Below, piece after piece: positions 1 to 6,337 of a DNA stretch of 6,351 nt (position 1 is its first letter; every line of letters begins with the position of its first letter). The position numbers and the translations under genes are program-made. The stretch lies in contig NZ_FR892749.1 of NCBI RefSeq assembly GCF_000434895.1, positions 48,371-54,721 of the forward strand. Reading direction: 5' to 3'. This DNA is from Phascolarctobacterium succinatutens CAG:287 (lineage in GTDB: Bacteria > Bacillota > Negativicutes > Acidaminococcales > Acidaminococcaceae). The notes under the pieces were generated by a model. The model made no database searches. It was given only the letters and a program-made list of their open reading frames with translations, and had not been told where the DNA came from.

Positions 1-1
1 T

Positions 2-808
2 CCTCCCGATTACTGGAATCCGGTTGCCAAAACCTCTGATATCATCTCCGGCTTCGGCTGGGGCCTGGGCTACTTCGGTATGCCGCATATCATCATCCGC
101 TTCATGTCCCTCAAATCTCAAAAGGAAATGAAGAAATCCGCTGTTATCGCTATCAGCTGGACCGCCCTCATCTGCTTCTTCGCTACTATGGTAGGCGTTG
201 TTGGCCGTATGTATCTGGGCATGGATGAAAACATCAAACAAAACTCTCTGGTATTCATCGCCATGGTTCGCAGCATTTTCCCGGCTCTGATGAGCGGCAT
301 CCTCCTTTCCGGCGTATTGGCAGCTTCCATGAGTACTGCCTCCAGTCAGCTGCTCTCTTCCGCTTCTGCCTTTGCCAGCGACGTTTATAAGCCTGTAATC
401 CGTAAATACCAGTCCGGAGATAAGGAAATGCTTTGGGCAGGACGCATCGTTGTACTTGTTATCTCCTTCGTTGCTCTGCTTATTGCTGATTCTCCGCGTG
501 CAGGCAGTATTATGGAGCTTGTTGCCAATGCCTGGGGCGTATTCGGTGCAGCCTTCGGTTCTGCTATCATGCTCAGCCTTTTCTGGCGCGGCTTCACCTT
601 CCAGGGTGCGGTAGCCTGCATCATCGTCGGTGCTGTTGTCGATATCGGCTGGTACCTGACTATGGCAGCCTCCACCGGCATCTACGAAATTATCCCCGGC
701 TTTTTTGCCAGCCTTGTAGCAGGTGTCATCGTTTCCCTGCTCAGCGGCGGTCCTTCCAAGGATGTTGCTGCGCTTTATGATAAAGCCAACAACTACGTTG
801 AGGAATAA
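2..808 (+). CDS. putP: Sodium/proline symporter PutP, C-terminal part (5' end outside window)
   Basis: The reading frame is open from the first bases of the window and ends at TAA, giving the last 268 residues of a sodium:solute symporter (SSS family, usually about 500 residues), so roughly half is present. The ATG at 80 is internal: the frame upstream of it continues with family sequence (GWGLGYFG followed by MPHIIIRFM), which matches the conserved PutP stretch GLGYFGQPHII-RFM. The segment SGILLSGVLAASMSTASSQL (about residues 98-117 of the fragment) corresponds to the helix whose Ser-Thr pair (MST, residues 110-112 here; S340/T341 in E. coli PutP) helps bind sodium. Several hydrophobic membrane spans follow, ending in a short charged tail (NNYVEE). 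The protein would sit in the cytoplasmic membrane and import L-proline with sodium. A hairpin terminator follows directly, so it is the last gene of its transcript. Proline specificity rests on motif similarity; another SSS substrate is possible but less likely. Confidence 0.9.
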   Translation, partial: PPDYWNPVAKTSDIISGFGWGLGYFGMPHIIIRFMSLKSQKEMKKSAVIAISWTALICFFATMVGVVGRMYLGMDENIKQNSLVFIAMVRSIFPALMSGILLSGVLAASMSTASSQLLSSASAFASDVYKPVIRKYQSGDKEMLWAGRIVVLVISFVALLIADSPRAGSIMELVANAWGVFGAAFGSAIMLSLFWRGFTFQGAVACIIVGAVVDIGWYLTMAASTGIYEIIPGFFASLVAGVIVSLLSGGPSKDVAALYDKANNYVEE

Positions 809-837
809 TTGTATAAGCCTAAAAAATTAGCAACATA

Positions 838-877
838 AAAAAGTCCGATTTGTCATCACAGACGAATCGGACTTTTT
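838..877 (+). terminator. Rho-independent terminator after putP
   Basis: The arms at 838-854 and 861-877 pair over 17 positions with one G-U wobble, around a six-base loop (ATCACA). The right arm ends in a run of five T. It lies 29 bases after the putP stop. The A-run on the left arm mirrors the T-run, so the hairpin could also stop transcription arriving from the other strand. Confidence 0.92.
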
Positions 878-926
878 ATATTCTCAGCAAAATTTCAAGC
901 TAATTTTACCCAAAGAGGCAAAAGCA

Positions 927-955
927 TAGCATTTTCCTCTTAATCATATTATAAT
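927..955 (+). promoter_or_regulatory. Possible promoter of the membrane protein gene (-10 TATAAT)
   Basis: A perfect TATAAT sits at 950-955 in the AT-rich gap between the putP terminator and the next gene, about 50 bases before the start codon. The sequence at the expected -35 position (around 927-932, TAGCAT) is a poor match to TTGACA, so this is only a candidate. The rest of the gap (878-990) shows no gene, RNA structure or repeat that I can recognise. Confidence 0.3.
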
Positions 956-990
956 AAAAGTGACCAATAAAATTACTTAATACATTATGT

Positions 991-997
991 GAGGAGG
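991..997 (+). promoter_or_regulatory. Ribosome binding site GAGGAGG
   Basis: GAGGAGG is a near-perfect Shine-Dalgarno sequence seven bases before the ATG at 1005. It supports that start and shows that the otherwise unrecognised membrane protein frame is translated. Confidence 0.85.
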
Positions 998-1004
998 TTC
1001 TGCC

Positions 1005-1598
1005 ATGCGTACTTTTCTGCCATTAGCCTTTTGGTACTGGCTCTATAATCAGCTCTTCTTCTTTTTGGGGGCATTGGGCTTTTTTGTAATTCATTTTCTT
1101 GTTGCTTTCATCGGCTTCGGCGGCATGGATACACTTGCCAGCGCTATTTTGACAACACTTTATGCATTTATTCTTTACAAGCTCTTCGGGCGTTTTCTCT
1201 GGCGCAACAGGCTACAGCAATATAGTTTTAGCAGTAACACTCTCATATATGCCTCATTGCTGCCGCTGATTTTAGGCAGCGTCGTTCTCACCGCCAGCTT
1301 TGCCATAGCAGACGGCAAAATCTACAACACTATGACTGCCATGCCTGTGCTCGCAGCCATCAATCTCAGCCTTTCCTACCTGCCGCTTGCCAAAAGCGTC
1401 TGGACAATGCTCATTCTAGGCAGCATCTTCAACCTCTTTACGCTTATCTGTTTCTGGCGCTACTGCCGCAAGTATCTGCAGCAGGAAATTCCCTGGCTGA
1501 AGCTGCTCATACCACTGGCTATCTGTCTGGTAATCTGCACCATCATTATCTATGGCATAACGATTACGTATCTGCCTGATGATAAGGCGGGAAGATGA
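1005..1598 (+). CDS. Hypothetical integral membrane protein, 197 aa
   Basis: I do not recognise the family. The product is strongly hydrophobic with about five to six likely membrane spans: one long or two tightly spaced spans around residues 7-38, then 41-61, 79-102, roughly 112-128, 130-153 and 165-190. Short basic stretches between them (for example RFLWRNR near 63-69 and RYCRKY near 152-157) look like cytoplasmic loops under the positive-inside rule. The C-terminus is a short hydrophilic tail (PDDKAGR). No signal peptidase site, catalytic motif or transporter signature is visible. The start is fixed by a very good Shine-Dalgarno site. It is bounded upstream by the putP terminator and downstream by a shared hairpin, so it is transcribed alone or with the small frame overlapping its 3' end. 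Being next to putP and convergent with the polyamine operon does not by itself suggest a function. Confidence 0.75.
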   Translation: MRTFLPLAFWYWLYNQLFFFLGALGFFVIHFLVAFIGFGGMDTLASAILTTLYAFILYKLFGRFLWRNRLQQYSFSSNTLIYASLLPLILGSVVLTASFAIADGKIYNTMTAMPVLAAINLSLSYLPLAKSVWTMLILGSIFNLFTLICFWRYCRKYLQQEIPWLKLLIPLAICLVICTIIIYGITITYLPDDKAGR

Positions 1599-1716
1599 GA
1601 TATTCAAAAAAACTCTCACCATCCCCAAATGGTTAAATGATGCGGCAATTGCTAGGAAACTTAACTTCTCCAAAATTTTACAGGATGCTCTCAAGCACGA
1701 GCTCAATATCGGATAA
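1579..1716 (+). pseudogene. Remnant of a HicB-type antitoxin (C-terminal domain only)
   Basis: This frame is +1 relative to the membrane protein gene and overlaps its last 20 bases. It encodes 45 residues, of which about 10-44 read like the C-terminal end of HicB-family antitoxins: KKTLTIPKWLNDAA, then LNFSKILQDALKHEL. In intact HicB (about 130-140 residues) this is the small DNA-binding part that follows an RNase H-like domain. Here that larger domain is missing, there is no hicA toxin gene beside it, and no Shine-Dalgarno sequence precedes the ATG at 1579. The simplest reading is a decayed, 5'-truncated relic left after deletion of a hicAB module. The alternative is a small coupled protein that kept only the DNA-binding part. 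The family match is from recognised motif wording, not a database search. Confidence 0.6.
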
Positions 1717-1719
1717 AGC

Positions 1720-1762
1720 AAAAATCACAACCGGTTACATATATAACCGATTGTGATTTTTT
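1720..1762. terminator. Bidirectional terminator between convergent units
   Basis: The left arm 1721-1737 and right arm 1744-1760 pair with a single C/A mismatch around a six-base loop. The + direction ends in six T (1757-1762); the - direction ends in five T (complement of 1720-1724). It lies four bases after the stop of the HicB-like frame and 17 bases past the stop of aguB, so it can end both converging transcripts. Confidence 0.88.
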
Positions 1763-1778
1763 ATTATAGCTTCAATAT

Positions 1779-2657
1779 TTACTTACCGGCAATTTTACCG
1801 TAGCATTCAGGTCTGCGATCGCGGAACAATCCCCAGCTCAGTCTGTCCTCAGCCAAGTCTGCCAGATTATACTCTGCATAAAGAATTTCTTCCTTATCAC
1901 GCGATGCATCCTGCACAAGCTCACCGGTACCGTCGGTCATAAAGGAAGAGCCGTAGAACAGCAGTGAGGACTGCTGGCCTGCATTGCCTTCGCAGGGCTC
2001 CACAGTTTCCAGACCGATGCGGTTTGCTGCCACCACAGGCATCAGATTAGCTGCGCTATGGCCTTGCATAACACGGCGCCAATGCGGCATGCTATCGCAG
2101 TCTAAGATAGGCTCGGAACCAATCGCCGTAGGATAGAATAAAAGCTCTGCTCCGTTCAGCGCCAGGCAGCGTGCTGTCTCAGGGAACCATTGGTCCCAGC
2201 AGATACCGATACCGACACGGCCATACTTGGTATTGAAAACCGTAAAGCCGCTGTTACCCGGTTTAAAGTAAAATTTTTCCTGATAAAAATGATCGTCAGG
2301 AATATGCGTTTTGCGATAAACGCCTAAAATCTCACCGTCAGCATCAATGCAGGCGATAGAATTATATAATTCATTGACATCACGCTCAAAGAAGCTGATA
2401 GGCAGAACGATATTCAGCTCCTTCGCTAAACGCTTGCCCATCCGCACCGCAGGATTTTCTTCCGTAGGCAGTGCATACTGATAGAAATCATAGCGACGCT
2501 GCTGGCAGAAATACGGACGCTCCCACAGCTCCGGCAACAGAATAATCTGCGCACCGTTCGCTGCAGCTTCGCGCACCAGCGCTTCAGCGTGCTGCAAATT
2601 TTCTTCTACGGTCGGCGCACAGCGCATCTGCACTGCTGCCACCTTTACCTTGCTCAT
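1779..2657 (-). CDS. aguB: N-carbamoylputrescine amidase
   Basis: A cytoplasmic nitrilase-superfamily (carbon-nitrogen hydrolase) enzyme of 292 residues, the usual length. It hydrolyses N-carbamoylputrescine to putrescine, CO2 and ammonia. The Glu-Lys-Cys triad is visible: Glu43 in LLPELWE, Lys116 in YRKTHIPD, and Cys153 in GIGICWDQWFPE. Glu127 in YQEKFYFKPG fits the second conserved glutamate. The stretches SEPILDCDSMPHWRRVMQGH and AANRIG are typical of the AguB subgroup rather than other amidases. The start is the ATG at 2657-2655: AAGGGAG lies seven bases upstream, whereas a GTG two codons earlier is too close to that site. The ATG overlaps the aguA stop (ATGA), so translation is coupled. 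It is the last gene of the operon and acts directly on the AguA product. The family and subgroup call is firm. Confidence 0.95.
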   Translation of the reverse strand: MSKVKVAAVQMRCAPTVEENLQHAEALVREAAANGAQIILLPELWERPYFCQQRRYDFYQYALPTEENPAVRMGKRLAKELNIVLPISFFERDVNELYNSIACIDADGEILGVYRKTHIPDDHFYQEKFYFKPGNSGFTVFNTKYGRVGIGICWDQWFPETARCLALNGAELLFYPTAIGSEPILDCDSMPHWRRVMQGHSAANLMPVVAANRIGLETVEPCEGNAGQQSSLLFYGSSFMTDGTGELVQDASRDKEEILYAEYNLADLAEDRLSWGLFRDRRPECYGKIAGK

Positions 2658-3787
2658 AAGCACACTCCCTTCGGAATTTGCTGTGTAATGCAGTGAATAT
2701 TGCCGCCGCCTGTCAAAATAGCCCGCGCCGGTATCTGCACTACCTTACGCTCCGGACAGAGCTTGGCAAGAATTTCCGCCGCCAACGCATCGCTGGCCGC
2801 ATTCTCACCGCCAAAGGCAGGCACTACAACACTGTCATTACTGAAATAAAAGTTTACATACGAAGCCGCCAGACGTTCACCGGCTTCGCGCATATCCTCA
2901 CCCTCGACAAAGTCGAAGCCTGCTACCTCGTCCTCGGTAATGCACACAGGCAGCGCCGGTACAGGCAGCTTATGCACGATGATTTTACGTCCCTTGGCAT
3001 CCGTCAGCTGCTCCAAAGCATCGAGGCTGGCCTTGCTCAAAGCATACTGCGGATCAGCTTCGTTATCTGTCCACGCCAGCACCACCTCACCCGGGCGGAT
3101 AAAGGCACAGACATTATCTACATGCTCGTTTGTTTCATCGTTATAAATACCGCGCGGAATCCACAAAACCTTTTCCACGCCCAGGTAAGTCTTAAGCTTT
3201 TGCTCAATCTGCTCTTTGGAAAGGTCGGGATTGCGTCCTGCGCTCAAAAGGCAGGCTTCTGTTACCAATGCCGTACCCTCGCCGTCGCAGTGAATAGAAC
3301 CGCCCTCCAGCACAAAGAGAACAGCATCATACAGCGCAGCACCATAATGCTCGGCAAACTTTTCCGCAAAAGCATCGTCCTGCTCATAATCGGGATACAG
3401 GCCGTCTACCTCGCCGCCCCAGGCATTGAAGCGCCAGTTTACACCGCGCAGCTCGCGTCCCTGTTCGCCGTCGCGTACCACAAACGTCGGACCGATGTCA
3501 CGCGCCCAGCTGTCGTCCGTTTCCATAGCAACCAGCTCAACATTGGCCACACCTGCAAGATATTCCTGCGCCACAGCAAAGTGCTTAGCACCGCAAATAA
3601 CATAAACCTTTTCGCTCGCCGCAATCGCCTTAATCACAGCCGTAAACGCTTCGCAGGCCGCCACTGCGCCAAAGCTCCAGGAGCCCGGACGCTGCGGCCA
3701 CACGATAATACAGCCATCATGCGGTTCGTATTCTCCGGGCATGTGAAAGCCGTCGGCAGCGGGAGTAAAGTTTTTCTCTAACATCAT
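2654..3787 (-). CDS. aguA: Agmatine deiminase
   Basis: A peptidyl-arginine-deiminase-type (PPAD, guanidino-group-modifying) enzyme of 377 residues, the family's normal size. It converts agmatine to N-carbamoylputrescine and ammonia in the cytoplasm. Visible landmarks in order: the N-terminal MPGEYEPHDGCIIVWP (residues 16-31), DDSWARDIGPTF (91-102) with Asp97, NAWGG (121-125), EGGSIHCDGEG (161-171), DETNEHVDNVC (217-227) with catalytic His222, and GGGNIHCITQQIP (360-372) with nucleophile Cys366. All key residues are intact. The ATG at 3787 overlaps the stop of the upstream decarboxylase gene (ATGA); AAGGA at 3800-3796 is eight bases before it, which favours this ATG over the one immediately following. 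Its 3' end overlaps aguB the same way. With AguB it supplies putrescine from agmatine to the spermidine enzymes encoded upstream in the same operon. Confidence 0.96.
   Translation of the reverse strand: MMLEKNFTPAADGFHMPGEYEPHDGCIIVWPQRPGSWSFGAVAACEAFTAVIKAIAASEKVYVICGAKHFAVAQEYLAGVANVELVAMETDDSWARDIGPTFVVRDGEQGRELRGVNWRFNAWGGEVDGLYPDYEQDDAFAEKFAEHYGAALYDAVLFVLEGGSIHCDGEGTALVTEACLLSAGRNPDLSKEQIEQKLKTYLGVEKVLWIPRGIYNDETNEHVDNVCAFIRPGEVVLAWTDNEADPQYALSKASLDALEQLTDAKGRKIIVHKLPVPALPVCITEDEVAGFDFVEGEDMREAGERLAASYVNFYFSNDSVVVPAFGGENAASDALAAEILAKLCPERKVVQIPARAILTGGGNIHCITQQIPKGVCL
2665..2671 (-). promoter_or_regulatory. Ribosome binding site deciding the aguB start
   Basis: AAGGGAG on the - strand lies inside the last codons of aguA, seven bases before the ATG at 2657. 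It selects that ATG over the GTG at 2663, which begins only one base after the site. Confidence 0.7.
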
Positions 3788-5022
3788 GACAAACGTCCTT
3801 TAAAATCTTCATAACCGAAACGGCGCACCAGCTCCGTAGTACCATCCTTGTGCAGCAGCACAATATCAGGCAGCGGAATGCCGTTAAAGGTATTATTTTT
3901 AACCATGGAATAAATCGCCATATCCTCAAAAATCAGCTTATCGCCAACCTTGATTTCCTTGTCAAAGCTGTAATCGCCAATCACGTCACCGGCCAGACAA
4001 GTCATTGAGGATAAACGGTATTTATATTGCTTTTCGTCAGCCTCATAGCCGCCGCGCAGAGGCGGACGGTAAGGCATCTCCAGCACGTCAGGCATATGGC
4101 AGGCAGCCGAGGCATCAAGAATAAGAATATCCAGACCGTTATGCACAATATCCAACACCTCTGTCACGAGATAGCCGGCATTGAGCGCCACAGCCTCACC
4201 GGGCTCCAGATATACCTCAACATGATAGGTAGCACGAATATATTTCACTAAATCAATCAGCGCTTCCACATCATAATCACTGCGCGTAATATGATGCCCG
4301 CCGCCCAGATTCAGCCATTTAAGCTGCTTAAAGTACTTGCTGAACTTCGCTTCGAAAGCCTTCCATGTCGTCAGCAGGTCATCAGCATTCTGCTCACACA
4401 GCGTATGGAAATGCAGTCCTTCGATTTCCGTCGGCAAATCCTCCGGAAAATTTGCCAGCGTTACGCCCAGACGTGAGCCATAGGCACAGGGGTCATAAAT
4501 TGCATGCTCACCCTCCTGCGTCGAGCATTCCGGGTTCACGCGGATACCAACGCTCACACCGGATTGGGCACAGACAGCCTTATGCTTTTCAAACTGCGCA
4601 AAGCTGTTGAAAATGATATGGTCGCAGATTTGCACCAGCTCCTGCATATCCTGCTCCTTAAAAGCAGGTGCGAAAACATGGTTCTCCTTGCCCATCGCCT
4701 CATGACCGAGGCGCGCTTCATAAATGCCGCTTGCCGTCGTGCCTGCCAAATATTCGCCCATCAGCGGATACAGGCGGAACATAGAAAAGCATTTCTGTGC
4801 CAGCAGAATATGCGCACCGCTTTCACGCTGAACATACTGCAAAAGGCGCAGATTATTCAGCAGCTTAGCCTCATCAACCACATAGCAGGGAGTCGGCAGC
4901 GCCTTCAGCGCCACCTCCTCACGCTCTGCGCGCAAATTCTTCTGCAAATCAGCCAAACGGGAAGCCCCCTCAGCCTTGTCGACAACATATGCCGGCATTA
5001 CAGTTTCCTTAGCGTCAGTCAT
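3784..5022 (-). CDS. nspC: Carboxyspermidine (carboxynorspermidine) decarboxylase, NspC family, with N-terminal extension
   Basis: A PLP-dependent alanine-racemase-fold decarboxylase of the NspC/CASDC type, 412 residues from the first ATG. It removes the carboxyl group of carboxyspermidine to give spermidine. The PLP lysine is probably Lys77 in ILLAQKCFSMF. HFHTLCEQ (204-211), LNLGGGHHIT (237-246) and EPGEAV (273-278) are the family's PLP-phosphate and pocket motifs. CLAGDVIGDY (342-351) holds the conserved cysteine (Cys342) and aspartate (Asp346) of the second active-site half. Family members usually begin close to the TPCYVVDE segment, which here is at 44-51, so about 40 extra charged residues precede the core. 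There are two possible starts: the ATG at 5022, one base after the preceding stop with no clear Shine-Dalgarno site, or the ATG at 4998 (codon 9), which has AAGGA seven bases upstream. The extension remains about 35 residues even with the later start. Putrescine production in the same operon favours spermidine over norspermidine as product. Confidence 0.93.
   Translation of the reverse strand: MTDAKETVMPAYVVDKAEGASRLADLQKNLRAEREEVALKALPTPCYVVDEAKLLNNLRLLQYVQRESGAHILLAQKCFSMFRLYPLMGEYLAGTTASGIYEARLGHEAMGKENHVFAPAFKEQDMQELVQICDHIIFNSFAQFEKHKAVCAQSGVSVGIRVNPECSTQEGEHAIYDPCAYGSRLGVTLANFPEDLPTEIEGLHFHTLCEQNADDLLTTWKAFEAKFSKYFKQLKWLNLGGGHHITRSDYDVEALIDLVKYIRATYHVEVYLEPGEAVALNAGYLVTEVLDIVHNGLDILILDASAACHMPDVLEMPYRPPLRGGYEADEKQYKYRLSSMTCLAGDVIGDYSFDKEIKVGDKLIFEDMAIYSMVKNNTFNGIPLPDIVLLHKDGTTELVRRFGYEDFKGRLS
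5006..5010 (-). promoter_or_regulatory. Possible ribosome binding site for an internal nspC start
   Basis: AAGGA on the - strand is followed by seven bases and the ATG at 4998-4996, in frame with nspC codon 9. The first ATG (5022) has only a weak GGTAGA-like stretch before it and would rely on coupling to the preceding stop codon. The site therefore argues for the shorter, 404-residue product. Confidence 0.5.
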
Positions 5023-5023
5023 C

Positions 5024-6283
5024 TTATTCTACCGTAGCCGGGTTTTCGTCAACAACCCAAGGCAGGCCGAACTTATTCAGCATATCCATGTACGGATCCG
5101 GATCGAATTCTTCCACATTGAATACGCCTTTGCCCTGCCATTGCTTAGTAATAACCAGAGCAGTACCGATCATTGCAGGAACGCCGGTGGTGTAGCTGAT
5201 AGCCTGAGAGCCGACCTCTTTGTAGCATTCCTGATGGTCGCAGACATTATAAATATAAATGGTCTTTTTCTTGCCATCTTTGGTACCGGTGAAGATACAG
5301 CCGATATTGGTCTTGCCTACGGTGCGAGGACCGAGGGAAGCAGGATCCGGCAACAATGCTTTAAGGAACTGAATAGGAACAATTTCCTTGCCTTCATAGT
5401 TAATCGGCTTGGTGGACAGCATGCCAACGTTCTCCAGGCACTTCATGTGTGTCAGATAGCTTTGACCGAAGGTCATGAAGAAGCGGATGCGTTTTACGCC
5501 GGGGATATTCTTCGCCAGAGATTCAATTTCCTCATGATGCAGCAGATACATATCCTTCATGCCAACCTCAGGGAAATCATACTCGCGTTTAATAGCCATA
5601 GCCGGGATTTCTACCCAATGACCGTTTTCCCAATAGGAGCCGGGAGCAGAAACCTCACGCAGGTTAATTTCGGGGTTGAAGTTGGTAGCAAACGGATAAC
5701 CGTGGTCGCCGCCGTTGCAGTCCAGAATATCAATAGTTTCGATTTCATCAAAATAATGCTTCAGTGCGTAAGCGGAGAATACACTGGTAACACCGGGGTC
5801 AAAGCCAGTGCCGAGCAGAGCCATGATGCCGGCCTGCTCAAATTTTTCTTTATAAGCCCATTGCCAGGAATAATCGAAGTAAGCAGAGAAGCCCTCTTCC
5901 TTGCAGCGCTTGTCATAAACTGCACGCCATGCAGGATCGTCAATGTTTTCCGGCTCATAGTTAGCGGTATCGATGTAATCAACCTTGCATTCCAGGCAGG
6001 CATCCATAATAGTTAGGTCCTGATAAGGCAGAGCAACATTCAGCACTGCGTCTGGCTGGTAAGCCTTAATCAGCTGTACAAGCTGTTCCTTGCTGTCAGC
6101 GTCAACCTGTGCTGTAGTAATCACAGTAGAGGTCGTGGGCTGCAGCTTTTCCTTAACTGCGTCACATTTGGACTTCGTACGGCTGGCAATACACAGCTCG
6201 GTGAAAACATCACTGTTTTGGCAGCATTTTGCGATAGCTACGCCGGCAACACCGCCGCAGCCGATTACTAATAATTTACTCAT
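5024..6283 (-). CDS. Carboxyspermidine dehydrogenase (carboxynorspermidine synthase), saccharopine dehydrogenase family
   Basis: A cytoplasmic NAD(P)H-dependent reductase of 419 residues, the expected size for CASDH/CANSDH. It condenses putrescine with L-aspartate semialdehyde and reduces the imine to carboxyspermidine. The N-terminus is a Rossmann fold: LLVIGCGGVAG (residues 4-14), then IASRTKSK (32-39) at the end of the second strand, where the Arg suggests NADPH. NVALPYQD (82-89), YIDTANYEPE (103-112) and GTGFDPGVTSVFSAY (158-172) are hallmark stretches of the saccharopine dehydrogenase-like group, followed by DCNGGDHGYPFATNF (188-202) typical of the carboxynorspermidine branch. A plain saccharopine dehydrogenase or homospermidine synthase is less likely because an NspC-type decarboxylase follows after one base. 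It is the first operon gene in the window. The ATG at 6283 is the only sensible start, since an in-frame stop lies two codons upstream. AGGAG is 12 bases before it, a long spacing. Confidence 0.93.
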   Translation of the reverse strand: MSKLLVIGCGGVAGVAIAKCCQNSDVFTELCIASRTKSKCDAVKEKLQPTTSTVITTAQVDADSKEQLVQLIKAYQPDAVLNVALPYQDLTIMDACLECKVDYIDTANYEPENIDDPAWRAVYDKRCKEEGFSAYFDYSWQWAYKEKFEQAGIMALLGTGFDPGVTSVFSAYALKHYFDEIETIDILDCNGGDHGYPFATNFNPEINLREVSAPGSYWENGHWVEIPAMAIKREYDFPEVGMKDMYLLHHEEIESLAKNIPGVKRIRFFMTFGQSYLTHMKCLENVGMLSTKPINYEGKEIVPIQFLKALLPDPASLGPRTVGKTNIGCIFTGTKDGKKKTIYIYNVCDHQECYKEVGSQAISYTTGVPAMIGTALVITKQWQGKGVFNVEEFDPDPYMDMLNKFGLPWVVDENPATVE

Positions 6284-6295
6284 AATTCAAATCAT

Positions 6296-6300
6296 CTCCT
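6296..6300 (-). promoter_or_regulatory. Ribosome binding site of the dehydrogenase gene, unusually distant
   Basis: AGGAG on the - strand is the only Shine-Dalgarno-like sequence before the ATG at 6283, but 12 bases separate them instead of the usual 5-9. The nearer ATG that follows AGGAG directly is in another frame. Confidence 0.55.
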
Positions 6301-6308
6301 GTTCATAA

Positions 6309-6337
6309 ATTAAATAATAGGTAGATTGTATAATCAA
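6309..6337 (-). promoter_or_regulatory. Possible promoter of the polyamine operon
   Basis: On the - strand TTGATT (6337-6332, four of six matches to the -35 consensus) is separated by 17 bases from TTTAAT (6314-6309, five of six matches to the -10 consensus). Transcription would begin roughly at 6300-6304, so the leader would be short. The window ends 14 bases upstream, so an upstream gene reading into the operon cannot be excluded. Confidence 0.4.

Noticed and set aside
838..877. The inverted repeat as an insertion-sequence end or attachment site
   Set aside because: The short loop, the flanking T-run and the position just after the putP stop fit an intrinsic terminator; no transposase or direct repeats are present.
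1416..1721. - strand open frame running from the terminator arm into the membrane protein gene
   Set aside because: It would start inside the terminator hairpin and lies opposite both the membrane protein gene and the HicB-like frame; no family resemblance.
2655..2663. GTG at 2663 as the aguB start
   Set aside because: Only one base separates it from the AAGGGAG site; the ATG at 2657 has the correct spacing and gives the usual family N-terminus.
2678..3781. Long + strand open frame of 367 codons opposite aguA
   Set aside because: It mirrors aguA almost exactly. aguA has intact catalytic motifs, and the antisense frame has no family resemblance, so the lack of stops is a side effect of aguA codon use.
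4504..5037. + strand open frame opposite the 5' part of the decarboxylase gene
   Set aside because: It is antisense to a well-supported NspC-family gene, with no plausible protein features of its own.
4976..6016. Long + strand open frame of 346 codons opposite the dehydrogenase gene
   Set aside because: The opposite strand encodes a clear saccharopine dehydrogenase-family protein; the antisense product shows no recognisable motif.
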